Positions 46,278-55,246 of a DNA stretch of 64,000 nucleotides are shown in pieces; within the stretch, counting starts at the first letter, position 1; each line of letters starts with the position of its first letter. Under the pieces are notes generated by a model, which worked only from the letters and a program-made list of their open reading frames with translations, was not told where the DNA came from and did not search any database. The DNA comes from Gammaproteobacteria bacterium (GTDB lineage Bacteria > Pseudomonadota > Gammaproteobacteria > SZUA-152): NCBI GenBank assembly GCA_021647505.1, contig JAKIUN010000006.1, positions 36,085 through 100,084 of the forward strand, written 5' to 3'. The translations under genes were made by a program, and so were the position numbers.

Positions 46278-47091
46278 GTCTGTCTCACAAAGTGAAACAG
46301 GCCCCATTATCATGTCCTCGGTGTTTAAGTCCGGCACTTGGCTGCTACGATTCATTGTCGAAAGACTCACTGGCCTTAGCTGCTATGAGCCCCCCATTAA
46401 GGCCGGAGCAATGGATCCTACCGATCCGGATCTGATAAGCATCAAGGCGGGCCACTTTTATTCATGGCACTTTATCCCATCGTCTCCAGTTCAGGAGAAG
46501 CTGATACGAATCAACGCAAGGCCGATATTTCTGATGCGTAACATCTACGATCTGGTGGTTTCCATGTACTACCATTTTGCAAATAATATTGATCATGAAA
46601 TCGGTAGAGGAGCTAACAAACACGGCTATTTTTCCCTCCTTGGAAAAGATGCCGGAATTCAGAAAATCATAACTGGCTGCGACGATACAGAATTTAAATG
46701 GAGAGGTATCGGCCATCATCTTCACCAGATGGAGTGCATGTTTCAATTTGCCAGTGTATTTCCCTGTCACCTTGCCGGCTATGAGGACATTGTCAGCAAC
46801 AAGGAAAAAAGCATCCGGGCACTCGCCGAATTTCTGGATATCTCCCTACCTCTGAACGATCTCGATGAACTGGTGCGCAGCTCTGGCTTTGACGCCATGA
46901 AATCTTCTGCACTAAAACAAAACAAGGCTTCCCACTTCCGGCAAGGAAAAATACAATCACACACCCATGAACTTAGCCTAAAACATATCCAGGAAGTACA
47001 GGAATGTCTCGAAAAATATGCACCAAAATTGGCCCCACTGGCCACTCGGGCAGGTTTCAACAGCCTGTTGAACGAGTCCATGGCCCAGTAG
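46252..47091 (+). CDS. Sulfotransferase-family protein
   Basis: A 279-residue sulfotransferase. The PAPS loop IIMSSVFKSGTWLLRFIVE, the 3'-phosphate site PIFLMRNIYDLVVSMYYHF and the C-terminal FRQGKIQSHTHEL (comparable to the FRKGxxGDWKN segment of cytosolic enzymes) are all present. I chose ATG 46252, which overlaps the previous gene by 26 bp, over the upstream TTG. Its place among glycosyltransferases suggests sulfation of a glycan or its precursor. Confidence 0.78.
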   Translation: MSNSVTAIESVSQSETGPIIMSSVFKSGTWLLRFIVERLTGLSCYEPPIKAGAMDPTDPDLISIKAGHFYSWHFIPSSPVQEKLIRINARPIFLMRNIYDLVVSMYYHFANNIDHEIGRGANKHGYFSLLGKDAGIQKIITGCDDTEFKWRGIGHHLHQMECMFQFASVFPCHLAGYEDIVSNKEKSIRALAEFLDISLPLNDLDELVRSSGFDAMKSSALKQNKASHFRQGKIQSHTHELSLKHIQEVQECLEKYAPKLAPLATRAGFNSLLNESMAQ

Positions 47092-47098
47092 ATCACAG

Positions 47099-48238
47099 AT
47101 GAAAATTGGCGTATTTCTTCCCCAAAAGAATCACTTTTACCAACATATCGCAGCGGCACTGAAGACGGCCTTCGAAGCCCACGGGCTAGAGACCTACTGT
47201 GACCTCGCCTTATATAAGCCAAAGGCCCTGTCTCGATTTTGCCGGGAATTCAAACCGGATTGTATTTTCGAGATGAACAGGTCTCGAAGCGAACTGCCGG
47301 AATTACCCGGGAGCATCATTCATATTTCGTGGATCGTCGATCTGCTGGGCCGCGATATCGATGATATCCAGGAAAGTGAAATAATCTACTTCTTTGGAAC
47401 CGGCTGGAAGGACATCCACACCAACAAACATGCATCCCTGGTTGACTGGTTGCCAGCGGGATTTTGCCCCCAGACTTACAAACTATGCCATAGTCGGAAA
47501 ACTGTGGATTTCTCCTTCATCGGGCATATACCTCGGCCATGGTCTAGTGCAGAGCTGGAGCGTATTGTCGGTACCGGTGACGCTGACCCATACACCTTCG
47601 AACAACTATTTGAACAGTGCAGATTGACGTGGGCCAAACATGGTGGGTTGCATCAACTACGACCCGAGCAGTACCTGCATCTGGTGGCGGAGGTACTGGC
47701 CAATGGTACAAGAGCTGATTTTCGTATTTCAGATCGCACCATGAAGTACGATATTGAAACGCGCAGCACACGAATGATAAACCGACAGCACGCGATCGAT
47801 TCAGCCCTTTCGGTATCCACCGCTATTTCCATTCATGGCTCCACAAACTGGCTTGAGTGGGATCGTTATCGGCCCCATTACCGCGGTTACCTCAACAGTC
47901 ACCAGGACATTCGTGAAGTATACCAGAGGTCAAAGCTCAACCTGCATGAGGGAATCGGGTTACATTTTCGCACCTTGGATTGCATGGGGGCTGGCGGTTT
48001 ACTCGCGTTCAAGCCTACCAGCCGGGACGGTGATCCTGACGGCATCAACAGTCATTTCGAGCCCTTCCGACACTACATACCGCTGGATATAGGTGGTGAC
48101 CGCAAACACCTGAAGTATTATTTGCAAAACGAAAAGGAAATATCGAGAATTGCAGAGGAAGCCTCGAAGCTGGCTCACCAACAACATACATGGCAGGTTC
48201 GATGTAAAAAAATAGTGGCTGACATCGCCTCGTTATAG
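47099..48238 (+). CDS. CgeB-like glycosyltransferase
   Basis: A 379-residue GT-B-type glycosyltransferase with the CgeB/Glycos_transf_1_2 pattern: MKIGVFLPQKNHFYQHIAAALK, CIFEMNRSRSELPELPG, IIHISWIVDLLG, DFSFIGHIPRPW, VYQRSKLNLHEGIGLHFRTLDCMGAGGLLAFKP. It is probably cytosolic, with no membrane segment. It is the last gene of the operon that begins at 43522 and is convergent with the next glycosyltransferase, 6 bp apart. Confidence 0.78.
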   Translation: MKIGVFLPQKNHFYQHIAAALKTAFEAHGLETYCDLALYKPKALSRFCREFKPDCIFEMNRSRSELPELPGSIIHISWIVDLLGRDIDDIQESEIIYFFGTGWKDIHTNKHASLVDWLPAGFCPQTYKLCHSRKTVDFSFIGHIPRPWSSAELERIVGTGDADPYTFEQLFEQCRLTWAKHGGLHQLRPEQYLHLVAEVLANGTRADFRISDRTMKYDIETRSTRMINRQHAIDSALSVSTAISIHGSTNWLEWDRYRPHYRGYLNSHQDIREVYQRSKLNLHEGIGLHFRTLDCMGAGGLLAFKPTSRDGDPDGINSHFEPFRHYIPLDIGGDRKHLKYYLQNEKEISRIAEEASKLAHQQHTWQVRCKKIVADIASL

Positions 48239-48244
48239 AGTGCG

Positions 48245-49513
48245 TCAGGAAGTGCTTGATCGATTCAACCATGCCGTAAATCTATCGACAAAACGCTCTA
48301 TGGCATACTTTTTCTGAGCGACCTCAATATTGTCACTGAACTGGCTGAGGTCAATATCTTCCAGCATCTTGACGAGATTCGATCTGTCGTCCTTTCCCAC
48401 CACGATACCGATCCCGTTTTCAAGCACAAACTCCGCCATATGGTTGAGTTCCTCACTGACAATTACCGGTAGCCCAGCAGACAAATAGGTGAAAAGCTTG
48501 CTGGCCATGGTCTCCCGCAGGTGAGATTTTCCAACCGCGAGACCCCGGTCGAAGTCGAACAACACCAAACCGTAGTCATACTTTCCGTGCAAGGCGCGTA
48601 TGATATCCGGCATATCAATTCCCTCGCGGAACACAAAGCGTGGATTGTTCCGCATCTCCCGGTGATAATCACTAAACAGATCCTGGCAAAGCTCCCGGGT
48701 TGAGAATACGGAATTAAACACCGTCAACTCCGCTCCTTGTTGCGTCAGCTCGCGAATCAAACTCAAATAATCAAGATCCCCGAACACCGCAACCGGCGCC
48801 TGATTGTTCATGACTTGCCCGGCATACACCAAGCGGATTCCGCCGGCCCAACCATGCCGCTTGGGCGCTTCCATCCACTGCGACGGGGGACAGGGATACA
48901 ACTGCATGGATGAAGTTTTCGCCTCCATCAATTTCCCCTCAATCCAACTTCCATTATCCTTATGGATCAGTAAATCACTATGTTGCCGCGTATAGGCCTC
49001 GTCTTCGATGATCGTCTCAATTTGCAATTTATCGAACATCCCGGAATCGATAAACTGGCGAGAATCACCGATAAATGACTCCATCCAATCGTAGACCTCA
49101 TGTGCAATTTTCAACCCGGAATTCAACTCGCGAATCCTTCTGAACAGGAAAATCCAGCGCCCATGCGCCTGCAAATAAAAATGCACCGGAGGAAGCTGAC
49201 TGACGATTGCGTCAAGGTCTACCAGACTCTTGTCACAATGAAACAGGGCATGATATACATTTTTTGGTGGCCGCGACTTGAGATAAATCCCATAGGTGCG
49301 ATACTGGCCCTTATCACTGATGGTCGACGCGATGTATTCAATGCTGGGAAAATTCCCACGATTTACTGCAACGAACACCAATACAGGAACCCCATCGCAG
49401 ATCGACATCCTGATATCCGATACCAGTTCTTCAGGAGTCGAAAACAAAACCTCGTTATTTTGTTGGTTGCGGGATGATGAAGGCCTGACTACTGTATTCA
49501 CTATCATATCCAT
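48245..49513 (-). CDS. Glycosyltransferase-like protein (GT-B type)
   Basis: A 422-residue protein with a two-lobed layout: an N-terminal part with VLVFVAVNRGNFPSIEYIAS and a C-terminal GT-B domain GGIRLVYAGQVMN, FGDLDYLSLIRELTQQGAELTVFNS, and LRETMASKLFTYLSAGLPVIVSEELNHMAEFV, the usual nucleotide-sugar site. No signal peptide or membrane segment. It is transcribed after the B12-binding radical SAM gene with a 74-bp gap and may be co-transcribed. Confidence 0.7.
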   Translation of the reverse strand: MDMIVNTVVRPSSSRNQQNNEVLFSTPEELVSDIRMSICDGVPVLVFVAVNRGNFPSIEYIASTISDKGQYRTYGIYLKSRPPKNVYHALFHCDKSLVDLDAIVSQLPPVHFYLQAHGRWIFLFRRIRELNSGLKIAHEVYDWMESFIGDSRQFIDSGMFDKLQIETIIEDEAYTRQHSDLLIHKDNGSWIEGKLMEAKTSSMQLYPCPPSQWMEAPKRHGWAGGIRLVYAGQVMNNQAPVAVFGDLDYLSLIRELTQQGAELTVFNSVFSTRELCQDLFSDYHREMRNNPRFVFREGIDMPDIIRALHGKYDYGLVLFDFDRGLAVGKSHLRETMASKLFTYLSAGLPVIVSEELNHMAEFVLENGIGIVVGKDDRSNLVKMLEDIDLSQFSDNIEVAQKKYAIERFVDRFTAWLNRSSTS

Positions 49514-49587
49514 TAGAAATGCCGAAATTCTATTAGTCAGGTAACGCCATTGAAGCGCAACCTATTATGTTACATCAAAAGCGAAGT

Positions 49588-51573
49588 TCACTCGGCCACT
49601 GTCATCGCATCAAGCTGCGGTTGACACATGTTCCCCGCATCAGTTTCGTTGGGTTCGGTGAGTGTGAACGATTGATTCCAGGAAAGTATCCTGTCGCTGC
49701 TGACACCAGCCTTCAACAGAAGATCCATGGCAGCCCGGTACTCAACCCAGGGCAGGATCAGAAAAGCGGCATGAATATTATCTTGTACACTGCCGGGGTC
49801 GAGCATCTTCGTGACCTGCCCCAGAAACATCTCCCCGATACGGCCTTCCCTGCTGTCCAACACTGCGGTCACATTTAGGCCGCGCAGTGAAATATCGTCA
49901 CTAAATACCGAAAAATAGCGATCCATCGCCGGCAATACCACTACCTCTGTGCCGGTAAGTACCAGCCGATCAACATGCTGCTGAAAATTCGCGAAAATAT
50001 CACTGATATGGGGAATTTGAATGGCGGCCAAATGCATCTTTCGACAGCAGGAGGGGCATAAAATATTGACTCCTAGCATCCCGATGGGCGCGTCCCGATT
50101 TACATAACCATCATCACGGGAATCCAAGGGATACCGGAAATCGGTGTGTATATTATGCGTGCACGAAGGACACTCAATGACCAGTTTTGACAACCAGCTG
50201 CCCGCATACTTCGATGCCTTTACCCTGGCCAGCCGCTTGCGGTGGTTCAGATCATTAACCTCGCGTAGCTTGATGTACCAGTCCGCATATTGTTCATCAG
50301 TCATTCGGGTCATGTTGATCTGGTGCTTGTAGAGATAATCAGAGATATTGCACTGACTGCGAATGAATGCCTCCTTATCCTCGATCAGCCCCTTATTGAA
50401 GGCACCATCGAATATCTGCGTTCCGGCATAAGGGATGACTGCCGACCAGTCGGTGAAATAAAGCTCGTTTTCCTGCTGAAAGCGCAGGCTCTCCTCGATT
50501 GTTTCCATGGATTCAGCGGGGTCGCCGAAGAGAAAATTTGCCTGAAATCCGACATTGGCCTTTCGAGATATCTTTACTGCATTAGCAATATCTGAGGCCT
50601 TTATCTTTTTCCTCATGCTGCTCAGCACTGTATCTGAGCCACTTTCAAAACCAAAGGAAATATAGTTGCATCCCGAATTTTTCATTAAATTCAACAACCC
50701 CTGATCCAGTTGATCCACACGCAACTGGCAAAACCACTTGATATTCAGCTGCCTTTCCAGAAGCAGCTCGCAAAATTCTTTTATACGCTTGCGGTTCGCT
50801 GAAAAAAGCTCGTCATAGATGGAAATACATGAAACCTTATATTTCTTAATGTATTCCTCAATCTGATCCACCACCCGAGAAATATCATGACGTTTGTATT
50901 TCCCCATGCCAGCATGGTGACAGAATGTACACTTGAATGGACATGAACGGCTGGCCAGGATCGGTATGGACTGTCCCATGTCGTATCGAACCAGGTGATA
51001 GCTGACTTGTGCACTCCTCTGAATGGCGATATGCCGCTCAATGCCCATCAAATCCAGGTCTGGCTCCTCCAGCGTATTCAGGTCCTCAACCTCTGGACCC
51101 TTTCCGGTATAAAACGGTGTATCTCCCATCCAACACCAGATCCCAGCCACTGAGGAAGGAGGATACTCACCAGCAATGGCCTTGAGAAGGTTGACAAAAA
51201 TCACCTCCCCCTCATTGACAACCATGTAATCAGGTTTCAGGGTTCGCATCACAAGCTCCCCCTCACAGGAGGTAATTCCTCCCCCCAATACAATGGGGGT
51301 TTTGAGACTGACACTCCTGATCGTCTTAATCAATTTCTCAATTTCGTTGAAACAGACGGTGAGCCCGGTGATACCAATCACGTCGTATTGCCCATCTTCA
51401 ACGCGACTCATCAATAATGCGTACCGATCCGGGGCAGGATAGTGATTCAGGTTGAATCCATCGACGTCATGCCCTCGCGCTTTGGTATAGGAAGCCACAT
51501 AAGCCAGTCCCAAGGGGAAGTACGCTGCATTGACCTGCGGATGATAGGACGGTGCCAGCAGAAGTATTTTCAT
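49588..51573 (-). CDS. B12-binding-domain radical SAM enzyme with C-terminal zinc-ribbon region
   Basis: A 661-residue protein. Residues about 1-150 form a B12-binding-like domain (LLLAPSYHPQ, PLGLAYVASYTKARGHDV, VLGGGITSC), the radical SAM core follows at about 205-420 with the cluster motif CPFKCTFCHH (CxxxCxxC). After it, residues about 470-545 have paired CPSC motifs (CPSCTHNIH and CPSCCRKMH) resembling a zinc ribbon, then a Rossmann-like tail. Many such enzymes methylate or rearrange unactivated carbons. The classic DxHxxG cobalamin motif is not seen, so cobalamin binding may be base-off or absent. The added C-terminal part is unusual. Confidence 0.82.
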   Translation of the reverse strand: MKILLLAPSYHPQVNAAYFPLGLAYVASYTKARGHDVDGFNLNHYPAPDRYALLMSRVEDGQYDVIGITGLTVCFNEIEKLIKTIRSVSLKTPIVLGGGITSCEGELVMRTLKPDYMVVNEGEVIFVNLLKAIAGEYPPSSVAGIWCWMGDTPFYTGKGPEVEDLNTLEEPDLDLMGIERHIAIQRSAQVSYHLVRYDMGQSIPILASRSCPFKCTFCHHAGMGKYKRHDISRVVDQIEEYIKKYKVSCISIYDELFSANRKRIKEFCELLLERQLNIKWFCQLRVDQLDQGLLNLMKNSGCNYISFGFESGSDTVLSSMRKKIKASDIANAVKISRKANVGFQANFLFGDPAESMETIEESLRFQQENELYFTDWSAVIPYAGTQIFDGAFNKGLIEDKEAFIRSQCNISDYLYKHQINMTRMTDEQYADWYIKLREVNDLNHRKRLARVKASKYAGSWLSKLVIECPSCTHNIHTDFRYPLDSRDDGYVNRDAPIGMLGVNILCPSCCRKMHLAAIQIPHISDIFANFQQHVDRLVLTGTEVVVLPAMDRYFSVFSDDISLRGLNVTAVLDSREGRIGEMFLGQVTKMLDPGSVQDNIHAAFLILPWVEYRAAMDLLLKAGVSSDRILSWNQSFTLTEPNETDAGNMCQPQLDAMTVAE

Positions 51574-52182
51574 GTTGTTATCTGTAACTCCCCATTGTTG
51601 TAGTCATCAATAGTTTTCGTGCTCTATGTGCCCAGACCAGTGCACCAGACACCGTGTCAAACGTTGCCCGCGAATATTCATCAACCCCTTTGGACAGCAT
51701 GATCCAACTCATCCTGATTCTGGAAGTCGCCATCACTCAGGCATGTCTTTTCCACGATCGGGTGTGGCACATCATTGCCAAAACCCAATACTCTCGCTAG
51801 ATTTCCCAACGTATTATCATCCACTCAGTTCAAGCCCATGGGCACATTCCGTACATGTGGAACCCTATCGACAAGGCAAAACTTGTGCCAACAAAGCATA
51901 CCGCCTAACCTCGAGAAGCTGTCACCTATTTTCATTTCCGGCCAACGTGTTTAATATCGAAAAATTTTACCCGCAGCCGGTTCGCCGATTTCGAACAAAA
52001 TACCTGTTTTATTCAGGGCATATACCTGCCAGAACCTGGGAAGGATTGCCACTTGCCAGTCAATACCCGGCCATCCAGTGATAAAATGTCTGAACCATGA
52101 ACGAACCAATTCACACACCTAGACAGCACAGGCAAGGCTCCAATAGAGAAGTAATGTCCCGCGAGCAATATTTTCCGTGTAT
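51574..52182. other. Divergent intergenic region
   Basis: About 600 bp between the radical SAM genes. A TGGCAC...TTGC sequence at 51765-51779 looks like a sigma-54 site but is one base too short. No gene, hairpin or repeat-family member was recognised. Confidence 0.4.
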
Positions 52183-52198
52183 TGGCACAAAATATGCT
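52183..52198 (+). promoter_or_regulatory. Sigma-54 promoter of the radical SAM/sugar operon
   Basis: TGGCACAAAATATGCT agrees with TGGCACG-N4-TTGCW except at two positions (the G after TGGCAC and the first T of TTGC), with GG and GC exactly 10 bp apart. Transcription would start near 52210, about 30 bp before the first ATG, which has AAGGA at a proper distance. In this genome sigma-54 promoters precede flagellar genes, so FleQ/FleR-type control is suggested. Confidence 0.7.
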
Positions 52199-52241
52199 CT
52201 GTGCACCCAAGACAGCAATAAGCAGACTTTAGAAGGATGCC

Positions 52242-53405
52242 ATGAAACCATCACCCCTCGTCTCTATCGACGCCCCCATACAGCCGGCCACGCCCACAGC
52301 GACACTCGATCGCTTCGCCATCGACAGCCACAAGCTGATCTACCACCCCCATCGTGTGGCCCAGTGGCTGGATGCGCGGGACGACTGGGACGCGGCACGT
52401 AGTGTGTACCCCATCTATGTAGAGATGTCCCCGGTGGGGGCCTGCAATCATCGCTGCCGCTTCTGCGCGGTGGACTACATCGGCTACCAAGCCAAGCGCC
52501 TGGATCTGGAACAGATCACCCCCAGACTGCAGGAAATGGGAAATTTGGGGGTGAAAAGCATCATGTTCGCCGGCGAAGGCGAGCCTCTGTTGCACAAGCA
52601 GCTGCCAGAGATGATTGAGGTCTGTGCCGACAGCGGTATCGACACCGCCATCACCAGCAACGCCACGGTGGTGTCCGACAAGTTCCTCGACCGCGCCCTG
52701 CCCCACGTGTCCTGGTTCAAGGCCTCGGTGAACGCCGGCAGCGCCGAAACCTACGCCGATATCCACCAAACCCGTGCCGATGATTTCCACAAGACCCTGG
52801 ACAATCTGCAGCGCCTGGTGGCGCACCGCGACCGGCACGGCCATCGCTGCACCCTGGGCGCACAGTCCCTGCTACTGCCGGAAAACCGACACGAAATGGT
52901 CAAACTGGCAAGATTGTGCCGCGACCATATCGGCCTCGACTACTTGGTGGTCAAACCCTACTCCCAACACCTGTTCAGCAATACCCACACCTACGAAGGC
53001 ATTATCTACGAGGACATGAACCAACTGGCCAGCGAACTGGCGGCGGAGAACCGTGACGGTTTCAGCGTGGTATTCCGCAGCAATACCATGCGCAAGCTCG
53101 GAGAACAGCAGGAACAGCGCTATCCCCGCTGCGGCGCCACGCCCTTCTTCTGGGCCTACGTGATGGCGGATGGCTCCGTGTACGGTTGCAGCGCCTACCT
53201 CACCGACCGACGTTTCAATTACGGCAATCTCAACCAGCGAAGCTTCGAGGACATCTGGCAGGGCGAAGAAAGGAAAGCTAATTTCAGTTATGTGCAAAAA
53301 CAACTGAACATCCGCGACTGCCGCACCAATTGCCGCATGGATGATATCAACCGCTACCTGCACGCCCTGGCGACGGACAGCGTGGCGCATGTGAACTTTA
53401 TTTAA
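52242..53405 (+). CDS. Radical SAM/SPASM enzyme 1
   Basis: A 387-residue radical SAM protein. The cluster motif is CNHRCRFCAVDY. The core continues with SIMFAGEGEPLLHKQL and ITSNATVV. The C-terminal SPASM-like region provides Cys residues in YPRCGATPF, VYGCSAYL and DCRTNC for an auxiliary Fe-S cluster. It ends in HVNFI, an ending also found in radical SAM enzyme 2 (HINFI). Start supported by AAGGA 4 nt upstream. It is the first gene of the sigma-54-driven operon. The reaction is unknown; a sugar-carbon oxidation or dehydration is one possibility. Confidence 0.85.
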   Translation: MKPSPLVSIDAPIQPATPTATLDRFAIDSHKLIYHPHRVAQWLDARDDWDAARSVYPIYVEMSPVGACNHRCRFCAVDYIGYQAKRLDLEQITPRLQEMGNLGVKSIMFAGEGEPLLHKQLPEMIEVCADSGIDTAITSNATVVSDKFLDRALPHVSWFKASVNAGSAETYADIHQTRADDFHKTLDNLQRLVAHRDRHGHRCTLGAQSLLLPENRHEMVKLARLCRDHIGLDYLVVKPYSQHLFSNTHTYEGIIYEDMNQLASELAAENRDGFSVVFRSNTMRKLGEQQEQRYPRCGATPFFWAYVMADGSVYGCSAYLTDRRFNYGNLNQRSFEDIWQGEERKANFSYVQKQLNIRDCRTNCRMDDINRYLHALATDSVAHVNFI

Positions 53406-53480
53406 CGATGGCCATTGAGCAGACAACACAACGGCAAGGCTTGTGCAAAAACCACTGCAGGAGCGACTGTAGGATCGGAC

Positions 53481-53526
53481 CCTTGGGCCGCAATGCCAAG
53501 AGTGGGAAAATCATTGCGGCCCAAGG
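53481..53526. repeat. Perfect 15-bp hairpin between radical SAM 1 and the epimerase
   Basis: CCTTGGGCCGCAATG and CATTGCGGCCCAAGG are exact complements around a 16-bp loop, with outer weak pairing (AGGAGCG/CACTCCT). Without a T tract it is not a classical terminator. It may be a mobile repeat or an mRNA processing/attenuation point. It occupies the middle of a 253-bp gap that otherwise holds no gene. Confidence 0.6.
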
Positions 53527-53658
53527 ATCCACTCCTATACATTGTTCAGGGCAATAAAATTATTTCGCTGCACCAAAAGTAGGCGCTTGAGGCGAGCAGC
53601 GGGGAATCCAACCCGAAGAGATTAAAACTGTTTGTTTTTGCATTGAGGAGAACAACCC

Positions 53659-54648
53659 ATGAAGGCACTGGTCACTGGCGGCGCGGGATTCATCGGCAGC
53701 CACCTGGTCGAACGACTGATCCGCGACGGCCATCAGGTCATCGCCCTGGACGACCTTTCCAGCGGTCGCTGGGAAAACCTGGCGCCGGTAAAGGATGTCC
53801 CGGGCCTGCAACGGATCGAGGCCGACATCACCAACAAGGCAACCATCCGCCCTCACTTCGACGCTGTGGACTGGGTGTTCCATCTGGCAGGCAAAGCCGA
53901 CATCGTGCCTTCCATCGAACATCCCGATATTTATTACGCGGCCAATGTGCAGGGAACTTTCAACGTGCTGGAATGTAGCAGGACGGCAAACATCAAGCGG
54001 CTGATTTATGCCGCCTCCTCTTCCTGCTACGGCATCCCCGACATTTTTCCGACACCGGAGAGCGCCGAGATCCGCCCTCAGTATCCCTACGCCTTGACCA
54101 AATATTTAGGCGAGGAAATGGTGTTGCACTGGGCGCAGGTCTACGGCCTGCCCGCCCTCTCCCTGCGCCTGTTCAACGTCTACGGCCCGCGTTCACGCAC
54201 CACCGGTGCCTACGGCGCGGTGTTCGGCGTATTTCTTGCCCAAAAACTGGCGGACAAGCCCTACACGGTGGTTGGCGATGGCAACCAGAGCCGCGACTTC
54301 ACCTACGTCAGCGACGTCGCCGATGCCTTTGCCTGCGCTGCTGCGGCCAATATCAGTGGCAAAATTTTCAATGTTGGCAGCGGCCACCACTACAGTATCA
54401 ACGAACTAGTCGGCCACCTCGGCGGTACAGTGGAATACATCCCCAAACGCCCCGGCGAACCCGACTGCACCTTCGCCGATATTCAGCGTATTCGCACACA
54501 ACTGGGCTGGGAGGCCAAGGTGGATTTCGCTACCGGTGTCACCCGCATGCTCGAATCCATCGAACTTTGGCACGAGGCGCCGTTGTGGGACGCTGACTCC
54601 ATCCACAACGCCACCCGCAACTGGTTCAAATATCTCGGAGATCACTGA
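53659..54648 (+). CDS. NAD-dependent sugar-nucleotide epimerase/dehydratase
   Basis: A 329-residue extended SDR. The NAD loop is VTGGAGFIGSH, the catalytic Ser is in AASSSCYG and the Tyr/Lys in YPYALTKYLGEEM. LRLFNVYGPRSRTTGAYGAV and GDGNQSRDFTYVSDVADAF are characteristic of GalE/WbpP-type epimerases acting on UDP- or GDP-sugars. The exact substrate cannot be read from sequence. GAGGAG lies 8 nt upstream. It ends one base before the SIS gene start. Confidence 0.88.
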   Translation: MKALVTGGAGFIGSHLVERLIRDGHQVIALDDLSSGRWENLAPVKDVPGLQRIEADITNKATIRPHFDAVDWVFHLAGKADIVPSIEHPDIYYAANVQGTFNVLECSRTANIKRLIYAASSSCYGIPDIFPTPESAEIRPQYPYALTKYLGEEMVLHWAQVYGLPALSLRLFNVYGPRSRTTGAYGAVFGVFLAQKLADKPYTVVGDGNQSRDFTYVSDVADAFACAAAANISGKIFNVGSGHHYSINELVGHLGGTVEYIPKRPGEPDCTFADIQRIRTQLGWEAKVDFATGVTRMLESIELWHEAPLWDADSIHNATRNWFKYLGDH

Positions 54649-54649
54649 C

Positions 54650-55246
54650 ATGCTGACACGCACCGCTTTCATCACCCATGCCCGGGAATTTTCCAACATC
54701 GTCAGCGCGGGCATCTTCAGCGAAAAATCCACGCAAGAGTTTTCCCACGACCAAGGTATCGAACAACTGATCCACCTGCTGACTGACATCCGTACCCGGG
54801 GCGGTGACCTGTACATTATCGGCAATGGCGGTAGCGCCGCCGTCGCCAGCCATGCCGTCACCGACTTTTTCAACGTCGGCGGCCTGCGCGCCATGACCCT
54901 GCACGATTCATCCACTCTCACTTGCTTCAGCAACGACTACGGCTACGAAAACGCCTTCTCGCGCCGTGTCGAACGCCTACTCACGGCAAACGACGCACTC
55001 ATCGCCATCAGCAGCTCGGGACAGTCAAAAAACATCATCAACGCCTGCCGATGCGCAACCGCCTGTTCCGCAAAGGTGATCACTCTCTCCGGCTTCCGCA
55101 CCGACAACCCGTTGCGCCGCCTTGGAGATATCAATTACTGGTTAAACTCAGACGACTACGGCATGGTGGAAATCGGCCACCTGTTCCTGCTGCATTACAT
55201 TGCCGATCTGCTGGGTCTGGACTGGAGTAATGAAGACGATGGCTAA
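54650..55246 (+). CDS. SIS-domain sugar isomerase (GmhA-like)
   Basis: A 198-residue phosphoheptose-isomerase-like protein: DLYIIGNGGSAAVASHAVTDFFN, LTCFSNDYGYENAFSRRVE, DALIAISSSGQSKNIINAC, and the C-terminal VEIGHLFLLHYIADLL with the His-rich zinc-binding end of GmhA. It would convert sedoheptulose 7-phosphate to a heptose 7-phosphate. It starts immediately after the epimerase and overlaps the kinase gene by 8 bp. The GmhA assignment is supported by the following HldE-like gene. Confidence 0.83.
   Translation: MLTRTAFITHAREFSNIVSAGIFSEKSTQEFSHDQGIEQLIHLLTDIRTRGGDLYIIGNGGSAAVASHAVTDFFNVGGLRAMTLHDSSTLTCFSNDYGYENAFSRRVERLLTANDALIAISSSGQSKNIINACRCATACSAKVITLSGFRTDNPLRRLGDINYWLNSDDYGMVEIGHLFLLHYIADLLGLDWSNEDDG

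Noticed and set aside
51765-51779. TGGCACATCATTGCC resembling a sigma-54 promoter
   Set aside because: GG and GC are 9 bp apart instead of 10, and it lies over 450 bp from the nearest gene start in that direction.
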